Positions 1-11,946 of a DNA stretch of 64,000 bases are shown here, piece by piece (position 1 is the first letter of the stretch; the number at the start of each line of letters is the position of its first letter). The notes beneath the pieces were generated by a model. It searched no databases. It was not told the origin of the DNA and was given only the letters and a program-made list of their open reading frames with translations. Source of the stretch: Diprion similis (Eukaryota > Arthropoda > Insecta > Hymenoptera > Diprionidae); contig NC_060110.1 in NCBI RefSeq assembly GCF_021155765.1, forward strand, positions 3,720,001-3,784,000. Reading direction: 5' to 3'. The position numbers were made by a program, and so were the translations under genes.

Positions 1-162
1 GTTGTTCGATAAATGTAAAACAAATCAGGTTATTTTGGTCAACCTGTAGTAGAAAAGTCTTTACATTCCTCACCAATTCATGATATAATTATTTTGAAAT
101 TTCAAACACTTCTGAAATCCTTCAGCCGATATGTATTTCTTTGTTTTAATTTTTCTTTTCAG

Positions 163-1419
163 GCTCCTATGAATCTGGTGTTGCATCTTATAAGCATATG
201 TATTTTAACGCCACTGCTAATACCATAAAAATATGGTTTATGATAGTAATTGGTATAATTACATTTTACGAAAGTGTAAAAGATTTAGCATGGCTAGCTA
301 TGCAATGTCGTCTGAGATTTAGAATGTTGATACTTTTTGGGACTGCAGTGTTTTCTCATTACTATTCATGGTGGGTGTACATAAATTATTGGAATGACGA
401 GTTTTATTCCCAGTGGTATCATCAATTGTTTTTCACTGCTACCGAATTATTGTCGACAATTCTGGTCGTTCATTTGGCTGATGCAAAAAATCCAATTACA
501 CATAGAAAAGCATTTGGCATCGCTGCTATTGCAATCATGCATATTTTAGCTGGTAGTTGGGACCAGTTCATTACCAATGTTGTTAGAGGAGAGGGATATG
601 CCCATCAGGTAAATAAAAATCTCATCTATCTTTGATAACTTTTGTATTCAATGTTAAGAAAAATGTCTTACTAATTATTGTAAATTAAAAAGATTTATCA
701 ACTCACAATCGTATAAAAAAATTAGTTATATCAATTTAAAATAAACTTGGTCTCGGATTAACATTACAGAGTGAATTAATTCTAGATGCAAAGCAAAAGG
801 ATCTATAGATTGCATCTCAAAATATCCAAAGTGCCATTTGTATGGCATATGCATTTGTTCATATTTGAAAATATTCAGCTAAAACCAAAGTTAACAAGCA
901 AAGTATCTTTGTGCTTAACGAAAATCTGAAAACTGTGACTTTACAAAAAATTTAAGAAATTCTATGGGACTTGATTTGATAAATTTATGATATTTTTGAA
1001 TATTTTCCCTGTTTGGTGAAATTATTTACTTACATTTGATAAATCGTGTTTCATTATACGTAATACATAATCAGCTTATTCAATTCATAGAAAATGATTT
1101 TTAGTCAAGGAAAAATCTGAATTACGCTCCAAAACACCTGCGATTCTCAAGCAATCTCATTCACCTAGGCGATAGACATACTTTTCAAGCTTTGTTACAG
1201 TGCATTGTGGAGGTAAATGATTCATATAATTAACAGGTAATTCGAGATCTGGGATTCATGATTCCTGATATTCTCCATGTTGCCATCCCTCTATGGTCTG
1301 TAGAATGGCATAAACCCTGTGGCCTACCTGGAGCTGAATCCAACCAGAATATCAGACGTGATCTCACAATTATTTCAGTACTGGTTATACTCGGATTGTG
1401 CTTTTGTGCTGCCCTGTGA
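163..1419 (+). CDS. C-terminal part of an unidentified conserved-looking multi-pass membrane protein
   Basis: Two coding exons, 163-608 and 1237-1419, are joined in phase 0 (donor CAG|gtaaat, acceptor taacag|GTA) and end at TGA 1417-1419. The exon at 163 follows a pyrimidine-rich acceptor and starts with the last two bases of a split codon, so the N-terminus lies off the left edge. About 209 residues are visible. They contain several hydrophobic stretches, roughly IKIWFMIVIGIITFY near the start, a segment around MLILFGTAVFSHYYSWWVYI, one around AFGIAAIAIMHILAG, and a last one (TIISVLVILGLCFCAAL) that ends the protein. Aromatic-rich loops (YINYWNDEFYSQWYHQLFF; WSVEWHKPCG) look constrained. I do not recognise the family. 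The reading frame and splice phases make it a real gene; function is unknown. Confidence 0.8.
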
Positions 1420-3150
1420 TATGCAAAACGATGAGTTAGTAATCAAAATAAACGTGACCAGCTGGTTAGCGCTTATCTCAAAAGCATAGCGATGACTGGA
1501 AATATCGATTATAACAGGTATTACTTCTGGTTTACATCGATATAAGCTTTCAAATCTTTGTTTCTATATTTCAATCGCTAACAACATCTTGCAGATTTAG
1601 GTGGTCCATCAAATTTGTTTGGGTGAATTTTAATCAATCAATTTTCATTAAAATCTGTGACAATGTGGATAGCTCTATATCTCGGGGAGATACTGTGCCT
1701 CTAAAAACGTTTTATTCCTCAAAAATGTCATTATAGGTAGTGAAAATTTTCAGGAACCGGTGTTGCGATATTTCAAACCATTATAGATCAATTAACTTGA
1801 AGATATTTTATGTTGAGAATGGGTAAGACTGTAGCTATATGAAATATTACGTCAGGAGGCGGTAAAGTTTTTTTCAACTAGTAACGACAATACATCTTCA
1901 ATTCGTATGAAATTTTTATTTTTAAATGTTTACTGAACTTACAAAAAAATTACAACACGATGTATTCTAAAAGTCTATGTTATTCAGAGGAAAAACAACA
2001 TTTTTGTGTGGGTGAATCACGAGTTGTAAATCATTTAAATAATTGAGCATAACAATTTAGTCCAATCAAGCAATGCCAATTATATCAATTTTAATGTGTG
2101 ACCTCTTTGTATATTAGAAAAAGTGATAGAGAAGTGGTTCTTATTTAGTGTGGTAAATTTTATTATAAACTGTTGTTCACCATGTATATTGTTTGGTTAT
2201 TTTTTGCAACTGTGATACAACTCAAGTTTGCTATTTCTTTGTATTATTTGTTGCATATTATATTGTGTGGTTGTCAAGTAAAATTGATTCAATGTTGACG
2301 TTACAAACATTAATGTAACGGAATACCGAAATAAATTGTTGTTTCGCATGTTTAGAATGTGTTTGGAGGACTCAAGTTCCCAACATGTATGTTTAGAAAA
2401 TTCTGAAGCGGAATAGCAAATTTTCCAGAAAATTAATTGTTACAATAATAAATAACTTCAATCTTGTATATTAATTCGGTTTTTTGGTTGCAGGGTGATT
2501 GCTTGATTCTCCAAGTATGCAGCAAAAGAATTACTCACGTATGTATCGCAATTGAGATTAACCTTAAGTTAGAATGCATTATTTAGTTGCGTAGATCCAA
2601 TGGTGAAGTTTATGGACCAATATGTGTAACAATGAAAGTACTGTTATCGTTAAAGTTCGGGTTTTTTCAAAATTGCAGTCTACAATATAGTGACAATTTA
2701 ATTATTGGCAAGTTTGACCTAAAATTAAGGTGTCTAAGTATCTAGTGTAGATTCCTTAGTGTTCAACCAGTAGAAAGACAGAGAAACTCTGGAATCCAGA
2801 TTCAGTGAGTGCTTTTATTTGTAAGTCGATTTATCAACGTCTTTCACCATATCAATGGTATTCTTAGTATAAAGTACGTAATACGAACCCTATGCATGAA
2901 ACTTTAATTGAACAGTACATATTTATTCACGAGTATTCAATATTGACAAACAAACCTCACTATTGGACCACTTTAGATAATGATGTAGGTAATTGTTGCT
3001 AGATCTGATAAATGACTGAGCCTTCTGACATGAAAATTAAATACGAATTTGGACTTTGTTGAAAGCTGTTTCTAACTTTCAAATTATGTGAATCAAAAAA
3101 AGCAGTCAAAGTCCTAATATGTTGATCAAAGAGTGTTAAGGACTCATATA
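1420..3150. other. 3' UTR and AT-rich intergenic DNA after the membrane-protein gene
   Basis: No coding region is seen. Two candidate plus-strand AATAAA signals occur at 1447-1452, only 28 bases after the stop codon, and at 2330-2335. Which one ends the mRNA cannot be decided from sequence alone. Confidence 0.5.
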
Positions 3151-3450
3151 CGAGTAGACGACTAAAAAAGTGAGTGGATTTTGAAAATTCATATCTCAAC
3201 AACCAATTATTCTAGTCAATTGGGTTCATTTTGTTCAAGAGGATGTAGATCAATCTAAATTTATCATGAGCAAGCTATTTGACGTTATTGTCAATAAAAA
3301 TCCTTTCTATTAATTCATCCTAATAAAATACATGTGGAAGCGAAGCTAGATCTACGTAATTTTGAATAAAACAGCCTCCAATCGAATCAAACAATTGGTT
3401 GTAGAGAAGTAAATTTCAAAAATCCACCCACATTTTCAGCCATCTATTCG
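3151..3450. repeat. Palindromic MITE-like element, copy 1
   Basis: An imperfect inverted repeat of about 110-bp arms (3151-3260 and 3341-3450) with an 80-bp centre. The outer ends read CGAGTAGACGACTAAAAAAG on the left and, reversed, CGAATAGATGGCTGAAAATG on the right; the inner arms share ACAACCAATTRTT and CAATTGG. A diverged relative lies at about 18656-19305, so this is a dispersed family. No protein is encoded. Target-site duplications were not identified. Confidence 0.6.
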
Positions 3451-4362
3451 TCAACACTTGGCATATCTTTGTGCTTAATCTAGAGGCTCGGAGTAGTTCA
3501 GGGGTTATTATTATGTATGAATTATATTGAATTCGGTCTTCGCATAAAACTATTACCTCCCAATTGTTTTCACATCCGCTTGTCCCGTAAATAGATCTCT
3601 GGTCAACGAATCTTAGAAACAATAGCATGTTGATCGTCCGTTTGATAGAATTTTTTATAGTTATATTTTGTAATAGGTTAATTAACCAAGGTAATTGATA
3701 TCATAGTTATAGATGGGACTGTCTTAAATCATACTATAGCTTGTTTTAATTGATAGACAACAGTGCGATCAAACAACATAAGTTATTCACAATGATTTTT
3801 TTACTTTATTCTTACTTATTCATTAATTCTTCATAGTGTTCAAGGAATGTCAGTAAGAAATTCATGTTGAACAAATTTTCTCAATTTTCAGTTACTCGAA
3901 TAGTGCGCGTTGAGAGACGTTAAAACGGACTTTGTATCTACTTTTGTATAAATAACTCAAAAAATTCTAAAATTATTGAACATTTATAGTAATAAAATCG
4001 TAAACGCGAGTAATTTATTTGACAAATTCATTCGATACAAATTTCTTACTCACATACGACAATAAGAATAATGAATTAGCGTTTAAGTTACAGTTGCAAA
4101 TTTTGTAAGAGGCTATATTTATTCCTACGTATATTTAGTATAGTACAGTAGCATTCAGGTACAAATGAAACAGGTAAAGACTAGTTTAGTACAGATATTA
4201 TTTGGTATAACTCATTAAAAATTGAATCTCTGTTTATACTTTTTATTGCAAATTGAATTTAGATTCAATTGAAACCTTGCGAGAACGCTGTAGTCATTCT
4301 TTGCCGACTGAAGAAAATGTCACTTCATTTGATTGTTATCGAAACCTACAGAGCACTTATGC

Positions 4363-5335
4363 AGGGTGGCCACGGTCAAGAAAAACCGGGAAAACCTGGG
4401 AATATCCCTTGGAAAAAAAAATTGGCGAGGGAATCACGGAAATGTCAGGGAAAAAAGAAATTACCAAACATATCATGAACGGCTGTAAAGGACGTTAAAA
4501 AATTCTCATTTTATTATTAAAAACAAAAACAGTTTTTGTAGTAGTTCTTATTGAAAGTGTTTGACAAATTTTTTCCAAGCCGCTCCCCAAATCGATGCCA
4601 AATAATTTTTAAAAAATTCCCCAATTTCTTCAGATATTTATATTAAATCTAACCCCTCCGACCAAAAGGGTGGATTTTTCCAACTTCAAATACACGTGTT
4701 TCGGCCACATTCTCAGTATATATTTTATTGTAAGAGTACAAATATTCTGAAAAATTTCTGCTTATCTTATTTTATTTTATTTCAAATTGGTGCTACTATT
4801 GAAAACAAACCACCTAATCCTACCAGGTATTCTAGACGAATTGCATACCCACTAAATGAAAAACCTAAGTCAGATTTAGAGGGTGCGCAATTCTTCTAAA
4901 TTGTCTGAAATGGTAATATGAATTTTTTATCAGACAGCAGCACCAATGCCTATTTAAATCTCGCAGTTAGAGATTTTTTTTGAAAATTATTACTCATACA
5001 ATCAAATATATACTGAGAATGTGGTCGAAACATGTGTATTTTGAATGGGGAAATCCTCTGTCTTAGTGGGAGAGGTTAAAGTTGAGATAAGAATCTGACA
5101 AAAAGCTGAGAATTGTTTTTAAATTATTTGGAGCTGATTTCGGGAGCGAATGATAAATATTCATCAGAGCCTTAAATAAAAAGATCGTTAAATTTCCTAG
5201 TGAATTTGCATTGAAATGAAGTGAAGAATCGGGGGTATTTTAATTGGGGATTCATAGCACTAATGAAGGGAATAAGAAATTTAGTCAAGGAAAATTAGAC
5301 AATTGGTCAGGAAAAGTCAGGGAATTTTTTTTCCG
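4363..5335. repeat. Composite repeat: GTCAGGGAAAA-type flanks around a 590-bp inverted repeat
   Basis: The left flank starts CAGGGTGGCCACGGTCAAG, followed by AACCGGGAAAACCTGGGAAT and ATGTCAGGGAAA. The right flank has GTCAAGGAAAATTAGACAAT and GTCAGGAAAAGTCAGGGAAT. These are direct, not inverted, repeats of one short theme. Between them 4570-5160 forms a long inverted repeat: CACGTGTTTCGGCCACATTC at about 4693 pairs with GAATGTGGTCGAAACATGTG at about 5018, and the outer ATTATTTGG..GGGGAGCG blocks also pair. Short open frames inside (for example 4269-4498) are repeat sequence, not genes. Family assignment is not possible by eye. Confidence 0.6.
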
Positions 5336-7448
5336 ATAAAAAATGGATACCATATTGTGTGAAAATGCTACGGTCAGTGCAATTCTACATGCCATGTTGA
5401 ACAAAAATATCAAAAAATATTTCTCTTTCATACACAAAAAAAAAAAGGCTACGAAATGTATTTCTAAAGTAAATGGTAATTGAATACAGGAATACATTTT
5501 TTGACCTTGTATTTGGCATTAGGTGTAGAATTGCGCTAACTGCGGCATTTTTAAAACGGTGATGCATAGATTTTGATAATAGTAAAAATAAATTGCATTT
5601 ACCGCGGTCGGTAAACATTGAGTCTTAGTATCCTCTTAAAGAAGTATGGCGTGAATAGTCAGGTTGAAAAAGTATTTGAACTAAAACTTTTTAAAGCAAA
5701 GCAGTAAATAGTAAATAGTGTCACGGAAGCTATTCTAGTTACATTCAACTGTAAAAAATCCCACGATAGAGGAGAAAATGTTAAAACACTGAAAGTAAAC
5801 TATAAACACCTCATTATTTTAACTAAGTCATAAGAATTTCATTATTCTACTATTTTTTTACCTGAAAAATCCATATTATGTGTCTGTTCCTAATGAGCAA
5901 TAGCTGATTTTATCCGTAAATAGATTTTCCACTAATTCTCCTCTAACAATGAGTCAAATTGTGATTAACAATAACGTATTTCTTGTTAAACCATAAATTC
6001 AGAAAAAAAAATTTTTTGCTATCCGACGAACTCTAAATAGAATATCTTTCAGACAATTTTTAGGGCATTCATTTACTAATAAACTTAGCTACCATACTCT
6101 CTTGCTGTCCCCCACTCTCTAGCTCAAGTCATTCTTTCAAGCACAACTTTCAATAAGGCCTCCGATTGGTGGAAAGTCGATGTATTTGTCAATAAAATCA
6201 GACAAACTATATGAATTTTTCGGTAAAAAAAAATAGTGGAATAATGTGATTTCAATCTGATTGCTACGCTTTCATCTGGGTCACATGGAGTTCGTTGAAT
6301 CAGATTTAACTTCATCAGCTTCAGATGCTCTGTTCAATTTTCGTTTTTTTATATTTTAATATCTTACGACGCTGTGACGTTAACATACCGAAACATTTTT
6401 GCATATCACTATTGCGCAATTTTAGAATGATTCCAACCAGAGATATTCACAAATAAGAGCTTAGTAAGATCAATTTATTGTAGTTTGCATATGTAAACCT
6501 ATAAGCCAATTTTAAAGTTGTGAAATGTCGTTGTTTTTATGGTAATGTTTCGATAGATTAACGTTACCAACTTGAACGTCCTAACGTGTTTTTGTTTTTT
6601 TTTTCTTTTGCATATTTGGAAAACTTACAATGTCGACAAAAATATCATTCAATTGCAGATCATGAAATGTAACTAATAGTGAGTTAAAAAGAAATTTCAA
6701 TTTTTTATATGATGCATTGATTATAATATTTGTGAAGAAGATGAAATTATTAGGTACTTATATATAAGGTAGTGCAGAAAAGCATATAGGATTTTATACA
6801 CGAATTTGACTTTCGGGGTCAATCTGATCCGTCAACGAAACGAATCTCAATATCTTTCTTTTGTTCTGCATGCAATAATTTTTCGAACATGTATCCTCAT
6901 GTACAGAAACAAACGAAAGATATTTCGAACTTTTGCTTTATTGGGAGTGTGATTTCGTTCCAACGACAATACTCGAAAAAATCACTGGTCCTACGGATAA
7001 TTAGTAAGATTAGGAAGAAAAGAAACGATACTTACTGAAAAAACTGACTGTTCAGACATTTTTTAAAATCCAGTAGTACAAGACTTTACACCAGTAGAAG
7101 TTTTCAATTAACTCTTTAGTTTGCAGTATTCGTGCAGTTCTGTATTTTATGCAATTTTCAAACAAATTTCAATCAAGTTTTTCTGCAGCCGAGGATTAAA
7201 AATTCGCAATTTGGGCCTAGATTTGAAATCAAAATCGAAAATAAATCGCACAGAATCGTATCATAAATAGTATCAATATAAAAAATTTCGTTCTTCGTTA
7301 AAATCATATTTTGTTAGTCAACTTTTCATTTCTACATCAAATATCTTATTTTCCAGGAAATTTCATCGAATAAATTAACTCTTACATCCATTAAATGGTA
7401 TCAGAAGTATCGCCAACTGGTAGCTACTAGTAGCTTAGGATTCACAAG
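5336..7448. other. AT-rich non-coding DNA
   Basis: No exon with usable splice sites, no RNA gene and no clear repeat recognised on either strand. Confidence 0.4.
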
Positions 7449-7599
7449 TGTATATACACATTGTACACCTCCCGAGGAGAATTGTGACCGATTCAAGTCA
7501 ACCCGTGTCAACTGCAGTTCAAGTTGAATGTATGGTTGCAGACGACACGGGTGGCCTTGAATCGACCAGAATCCATTTTCTGAGGTGTACATATATGCA
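7449..7599. repeat. 151-bp hairpin with about 65-bp arms
   Basis: The left arm (7449-7514) carries TGTACACCTC, GACCGATTCAAG and ACCCGTGTC. The right arm (7532-7599) reads, reversed, TGTACACCTC, GGTCGATTCAAG and ACCCGTGTC. A loop of about 17 bases separates them. The fold could be a short MITE or a long hairpin RNA; no flanking duplication or promoter was found to choose between these. Confidence 0.6.
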
Positions 7600-10143
7600 A
7601 AGTTTCAAGTCAAAACGTTACACAAGTATTTATAGGCGGCTAACTTTTTATATGAATTTTCTGCACGTACCTATCAATTTCAGAGGTGAAAATACTTGAT
7701 AGGTGGATTGTTTAGAAATGAGAGATTGATATAATAGCCGCATTATAGTAGATGTTTACGCACATCCGGATGGTATATTATAAGTGAGAAGAGACTATAC
7801 GACTCTTGAGAATCGACATCAAGTATCTCAGGCAGTTGATTTAAACAATAAAACTTGTATACCTCGTGTGAATTTTATGTGTGATGTGGTGTGACAGTAA
7901 CAAAAAAGATTTTCTTCCCAGTACAAGATGGTTATGAGAATTTTGAAAGTGCCTCTGTGTATAATAATAATCTCAATAATTTGTATCTATTATTGTTGAG
8001 GAAAAATAGTTATGATTTGTATACGTATAAGATTTAAATATTGAATATGTTAGAGTTGTTTTTATACACTTTGGAATAACGTACAGGAAGCTGTGCAATT
8101 GAATTGTTTATATTTCATATATTTTATAGAAATTATTATTGTTATATTTTAGTTAGTTGATAGAATTAGAAATTTGTTACCAAAAATTACAACTGCTTTC
8201 TCGAAGTATTGGACTATAAGCTAAAGTGTAATCGAAATCTAAAACCCAACTATTTGTTATCTTGCAAAACACACAAAAGTATACGAATATTAATTTATTT
8301 TCACAATAACACGAACGACCCGTTTTTTAGTATCACGTTAGGCTGATGAATTTTCACAATTTCACATTCAATTGTACTTTAAACACTTATTACAGTAACG
8401 AACTTCACTGCTTCACTGTTTAGTGAATTCGTTAAACGATTAACGGATGTTTGTGAATTCGATGTCCTGTCGAGAACTGAAGCATAATATTTATGGATAG
8501 ATGCTTGAATGTATCAGTAGCAGATTGTCACAAATAACGCACACTAATCCGTTCGATACAATAAAACTAGAACAGTCGAAAAAAATCTAGTAGACGATAG
8601 TTATTTGATAAAAGAGTATTTGTCATTCGGTTCCTTAGAAAAAATAGAGTAGGTGCACTGAAATTTCAGTTTTTAATAAAACCTCATGGTTTACGTAAAA
8701 TTACTGCAGGACCTGTTTTGATGGTACAATTTTAGATATAGGTACACCGTTTGTAGTCCTGAACGTAACCGATTACTAGTAACCATTTAGATAATTACTG
8801 CCTTTCAGAGATTTCCATATTTAATTTTCAATTTTGAAATGACCTTCTGTGTAGTATTACTATCATGAAATGATAATAGTCATATCAAAAATGTGAAATG
8901 CAATAATGAATATTTAACTTCGGTAGTTCTTGTACAACAAGTATCTTAATAAGTTATTAATTCTCACGTGTAGTTTATTGTACAAAAAAAATAATTTTTA
9001 AATAAAAAAAATTTTGGTTAATAATGAAATGAACTTTGCAACGATATTCCTCATGTTCTTCTTTGATCAATATACCTCACCTGTGATACCTCGTTAACGC
9101 TAAGCCATAAAGTAATTATTGATTGATGCAAATTTGTTACGTTTATTATACAGATCTTACAAGGAACATCAGTTTGTCATCCCTTTCTGATTTCGTTGAA
9201 ACTTATGTATGTTGGAGAACATTAAAAACCAAGAGACACGTATTTTTTTTATCTGCGGAATAACGGTTTGAAGGGATGAAAACGCCCCTCAAACATGGGG
9301 GTCGATAATGGGGTGATTTTTTGACGCGCTTCATGGATTTGAATGAAACCAACACTGAAATGTTTTTTTAATGAATAGGAAAACTTCAGCGTTAGTTTTA
9401 TTCAAATCCATTCTTCCTCAAGAAATTGGTCATATTTTTATATTGCATCAGAAAAGTAATACGATTTTTTTTGGATCCTCAATATTAAAATGTTTCGATA
9501 TTCCTTATGATTGAATTATTTAACATCAACGATATGACATCATTAATTTGTAATTTTTGTTGAATTATCTATATATTTTTCTCAATTCAGACTACATGAA
9601 CAGAATTATGAAAAAAACTTCCACTACAACAGATTTAAATTGCCAAGTAACATTTGTCAGATGGTCAATTAAAAAAATATGCACATTTTCGAATGGTATT
9701 TTATATGCTATATGCCCAGAGGCCCATCCAGACTTAACACCACATGGAAAATCCATGTTCATGGTGGATCTCTAGAAAACATCCACAGAAGTCCACATTA
9801 AACATGGTTTGATCAAAGCTGATGATGATATTCATCGCATGTCCATGAATATCTATGATGACATAAGCGGAGATACTACAGACAGCCACTAGATGGCCGT
9901 TGCTGTCATCAGCTTTCTCGCCACTGAAAAGTGTGCCGAATTGTATAAACCTCCCGGTAGTTCAATCGATTCGTTTTTCTAATATCCAAGCATTCGATCG
10001 TCCTCTAGTGTTCGTAGTTCATGTTACGAGGCGTCGGGCATTTTGTTTGAAAGCAATTGAATGATAGATAGTCTCGGTTCTCGAAACCTGAAGGTCTAAA
10101 GAAAATTAGGAAAATCAAAGATTTTGCTGTGGTCGAAATAACT
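7600..10143. other. AT-rich non-coding DNA
   Basis: No convincing coding exon, RNA gene or repeat was seen on either strand. Short open frames here lack conserved-looking protein or splice context. Confidence 0.4.
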
Positions 10144-10503
10144 TTTTTACGGCATGGGCATTGAAAAGTCCACTTTTTGTGGCAGTTTTCGTTCCGTAAA
10201 GTAACGCTTTATACGGCAGCGAACAAAGTTGCGGAATAAAGTCTTTATTCCGCAGTTTTGACGCGCAGTTCGAAGTGCGCATCCCAAACTGTCGAATAAA
10301 GTAGCTTCGTCGAACAAATCGCGACATAACCTCACCCTTCGTTTTGCTTTTCAACGCCCATACCGTAAAAAATATTGTACGTGGCATGGCCGTAAACCGT
10401 TTTTTGACTCGGATAATTTCAGTAGTCGCTTCCGGCTCGCCTTCAGCTCGTCCTAAAATCTTTATCCTTGCCAAAAAAACAGGCGGTTTACGGGCATGCC
10501 ACC
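10144..10503. repeat. CpG-rich mosaic of nested palindromes
   Basis: Within 360 bp there are at least three separate inverted repeats. CTTTTTTACGGCATGGGCAT (10149) pairs with the reversed copy near 10349-10374 (CTTTTCAACGCCCATACCGT). GGCATGGCCGTAAACCG (10383) pairs with CGGTTTACGGGCATGCC (10484). GCGGAATAAAG-T-CTTTATTCCGC at about 10231-10253 is a perfect 11-bp-arm palindrome. The block is much richer in G, C and CpG than its surroundings. A frame of 119 codons on the minus strand crosses it but has no family signature and is probably a by-product of the GC content. Most likely a dispersed repeat family of unknown type. Confidence 0.5.
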
Positions 10504-11779
10504 TAAATAGCTGTATTCTTCCTCTTTGAGCGAGAACCTATAAGAAAATGTGACTTGTGGGTTTTTGGACATTCAACTATCAAAATAGTGACAGAATCAA
10601 TCGTAACACCGTTCATTAACCATTCAAATTATTGCTCGTTATGATTATACATTTTTCTGACAATAATTTCAATGTCTATCTACTCGCTAGTAATAACCTT
10701 AAAATTAATAAATAATGAATTATTTATGTTAAATAACAGGAATATTCCGATTATTATGGATAGGTCCGCAATTTATTCGCAAATGTTGGTAACTGTAGTT
10801 CTTAAGCAAGTCTCCAGAGGCGCTTATACAGTTTTGAGAGTTCTCGATCAATTTTCAAATAAAATAATGCCGTTTTTAAGCAAGAACAGTATGACATTAA
10901 ACTTACGTTGAGGCGGAAGTTTGTCAACACCGCTCATTCCTAGAGGCATATAAGTTAAACTCAATTCAAGGCTTTCTTTAATTGTGAGGAAAATATTATG
11001 TAGAAAATCTCGTGAGAAAACGCTTGCAAGCTCCCATCACACTGCAACACTACCAAGATTGGTGTTGGTTGAGTACTTTTTCCTAAATATGAAACGCTTC
11101 GCGATATTCCGTATCATCATTCTTGACTGCATGACTTCAATTAACTTCGCATCATTAAAATTTAAACGAACTCACGCGACATGAAATAAATAGATTATAA
11201 TTCATACCAAGTTTATCTCTGACTTTGTGACGCATAAAACAAACGTCGTCCTTACAATACCATGATTTGATCAGCAATCGTCAATATAAGTGTGATTATA
11301 GAAATGCTCGAGTGAATCAAAATCCAAAGCAAACAATACGGAAGTATCTAGAAGAACCTAACGTCTAGTTAGCATTGTTGCGCCTGATTTTGATAGTTGG
11401 GATGCTTCACCGTTCAACATGAAATTAAATTGCTTGTTGGAACATATTTTCCGCAAAATTTGCACGCTGTTATGGTCCTATATTAGGGCAATCACGGCGA
11501 ATAAAATTCCTGGCTGACAAGCTAGGATAAGATTTTAGTGATACGTCGAACGTTGGACCACGCGAAACAATAAAAATGTTCTTCTTGGCGCCTCTATATT
11601 CATTAGTCAAGAATTCCATAAGACATTCACCCCTTACCCTGCACGATAATATTTTTCAGCCACCGATAATTATTCTGGAAGATAAATAGAGTGCCGCACA
11701 CTATAACCAATGCGATGTATGTACAACCTCCCTCCAGTTTCAGGAAAGTTCGCTGAATTTATAAGCTGGAAGTCGAACG
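10504..11779. other. Intergenic DNA upstream of the Rab gene
   Basis: No gene, RNA or strong repeat recognised on either strand. Confidence 0.35.
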
Positions 11780-11946
11780 GTGTGAGGAAAGCCTTACAAG
11801 TCGGGTTGAGCGCAGGTCCCGATCGATTCATCGCTTCTGAAAAGACGTGGAGCGAATAGCCTCCGTCGACGAGCGGCAACGAAGGACCGTCGCTCCCATC
11901 CCGACAAAGAAACAGCGAGCGTATTTTCGATTTTTAAAAAGTAAAT
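11780..11946 (+). promoter_or_regulatory. Promoter and 5' UTR region of the Rab gene
   Basis: A locally CpG-enriched stretch (GTCGACGAGCGGCAACGAAG and neighbours) lies directly before the start codon at 11947 in otherwise AT-rich DNA. No TATA box is obvious. The assignment is from position and composition; the start site of transcription is not determined. Confidence 0.45.

Noticed and set aside
10115-10474. 119-codon minus-strand open frame
   Set aside because: It coincides with the CpG-rich palindromic block, has no domain, and overlaps other open frames in the same GC-rich stretch.
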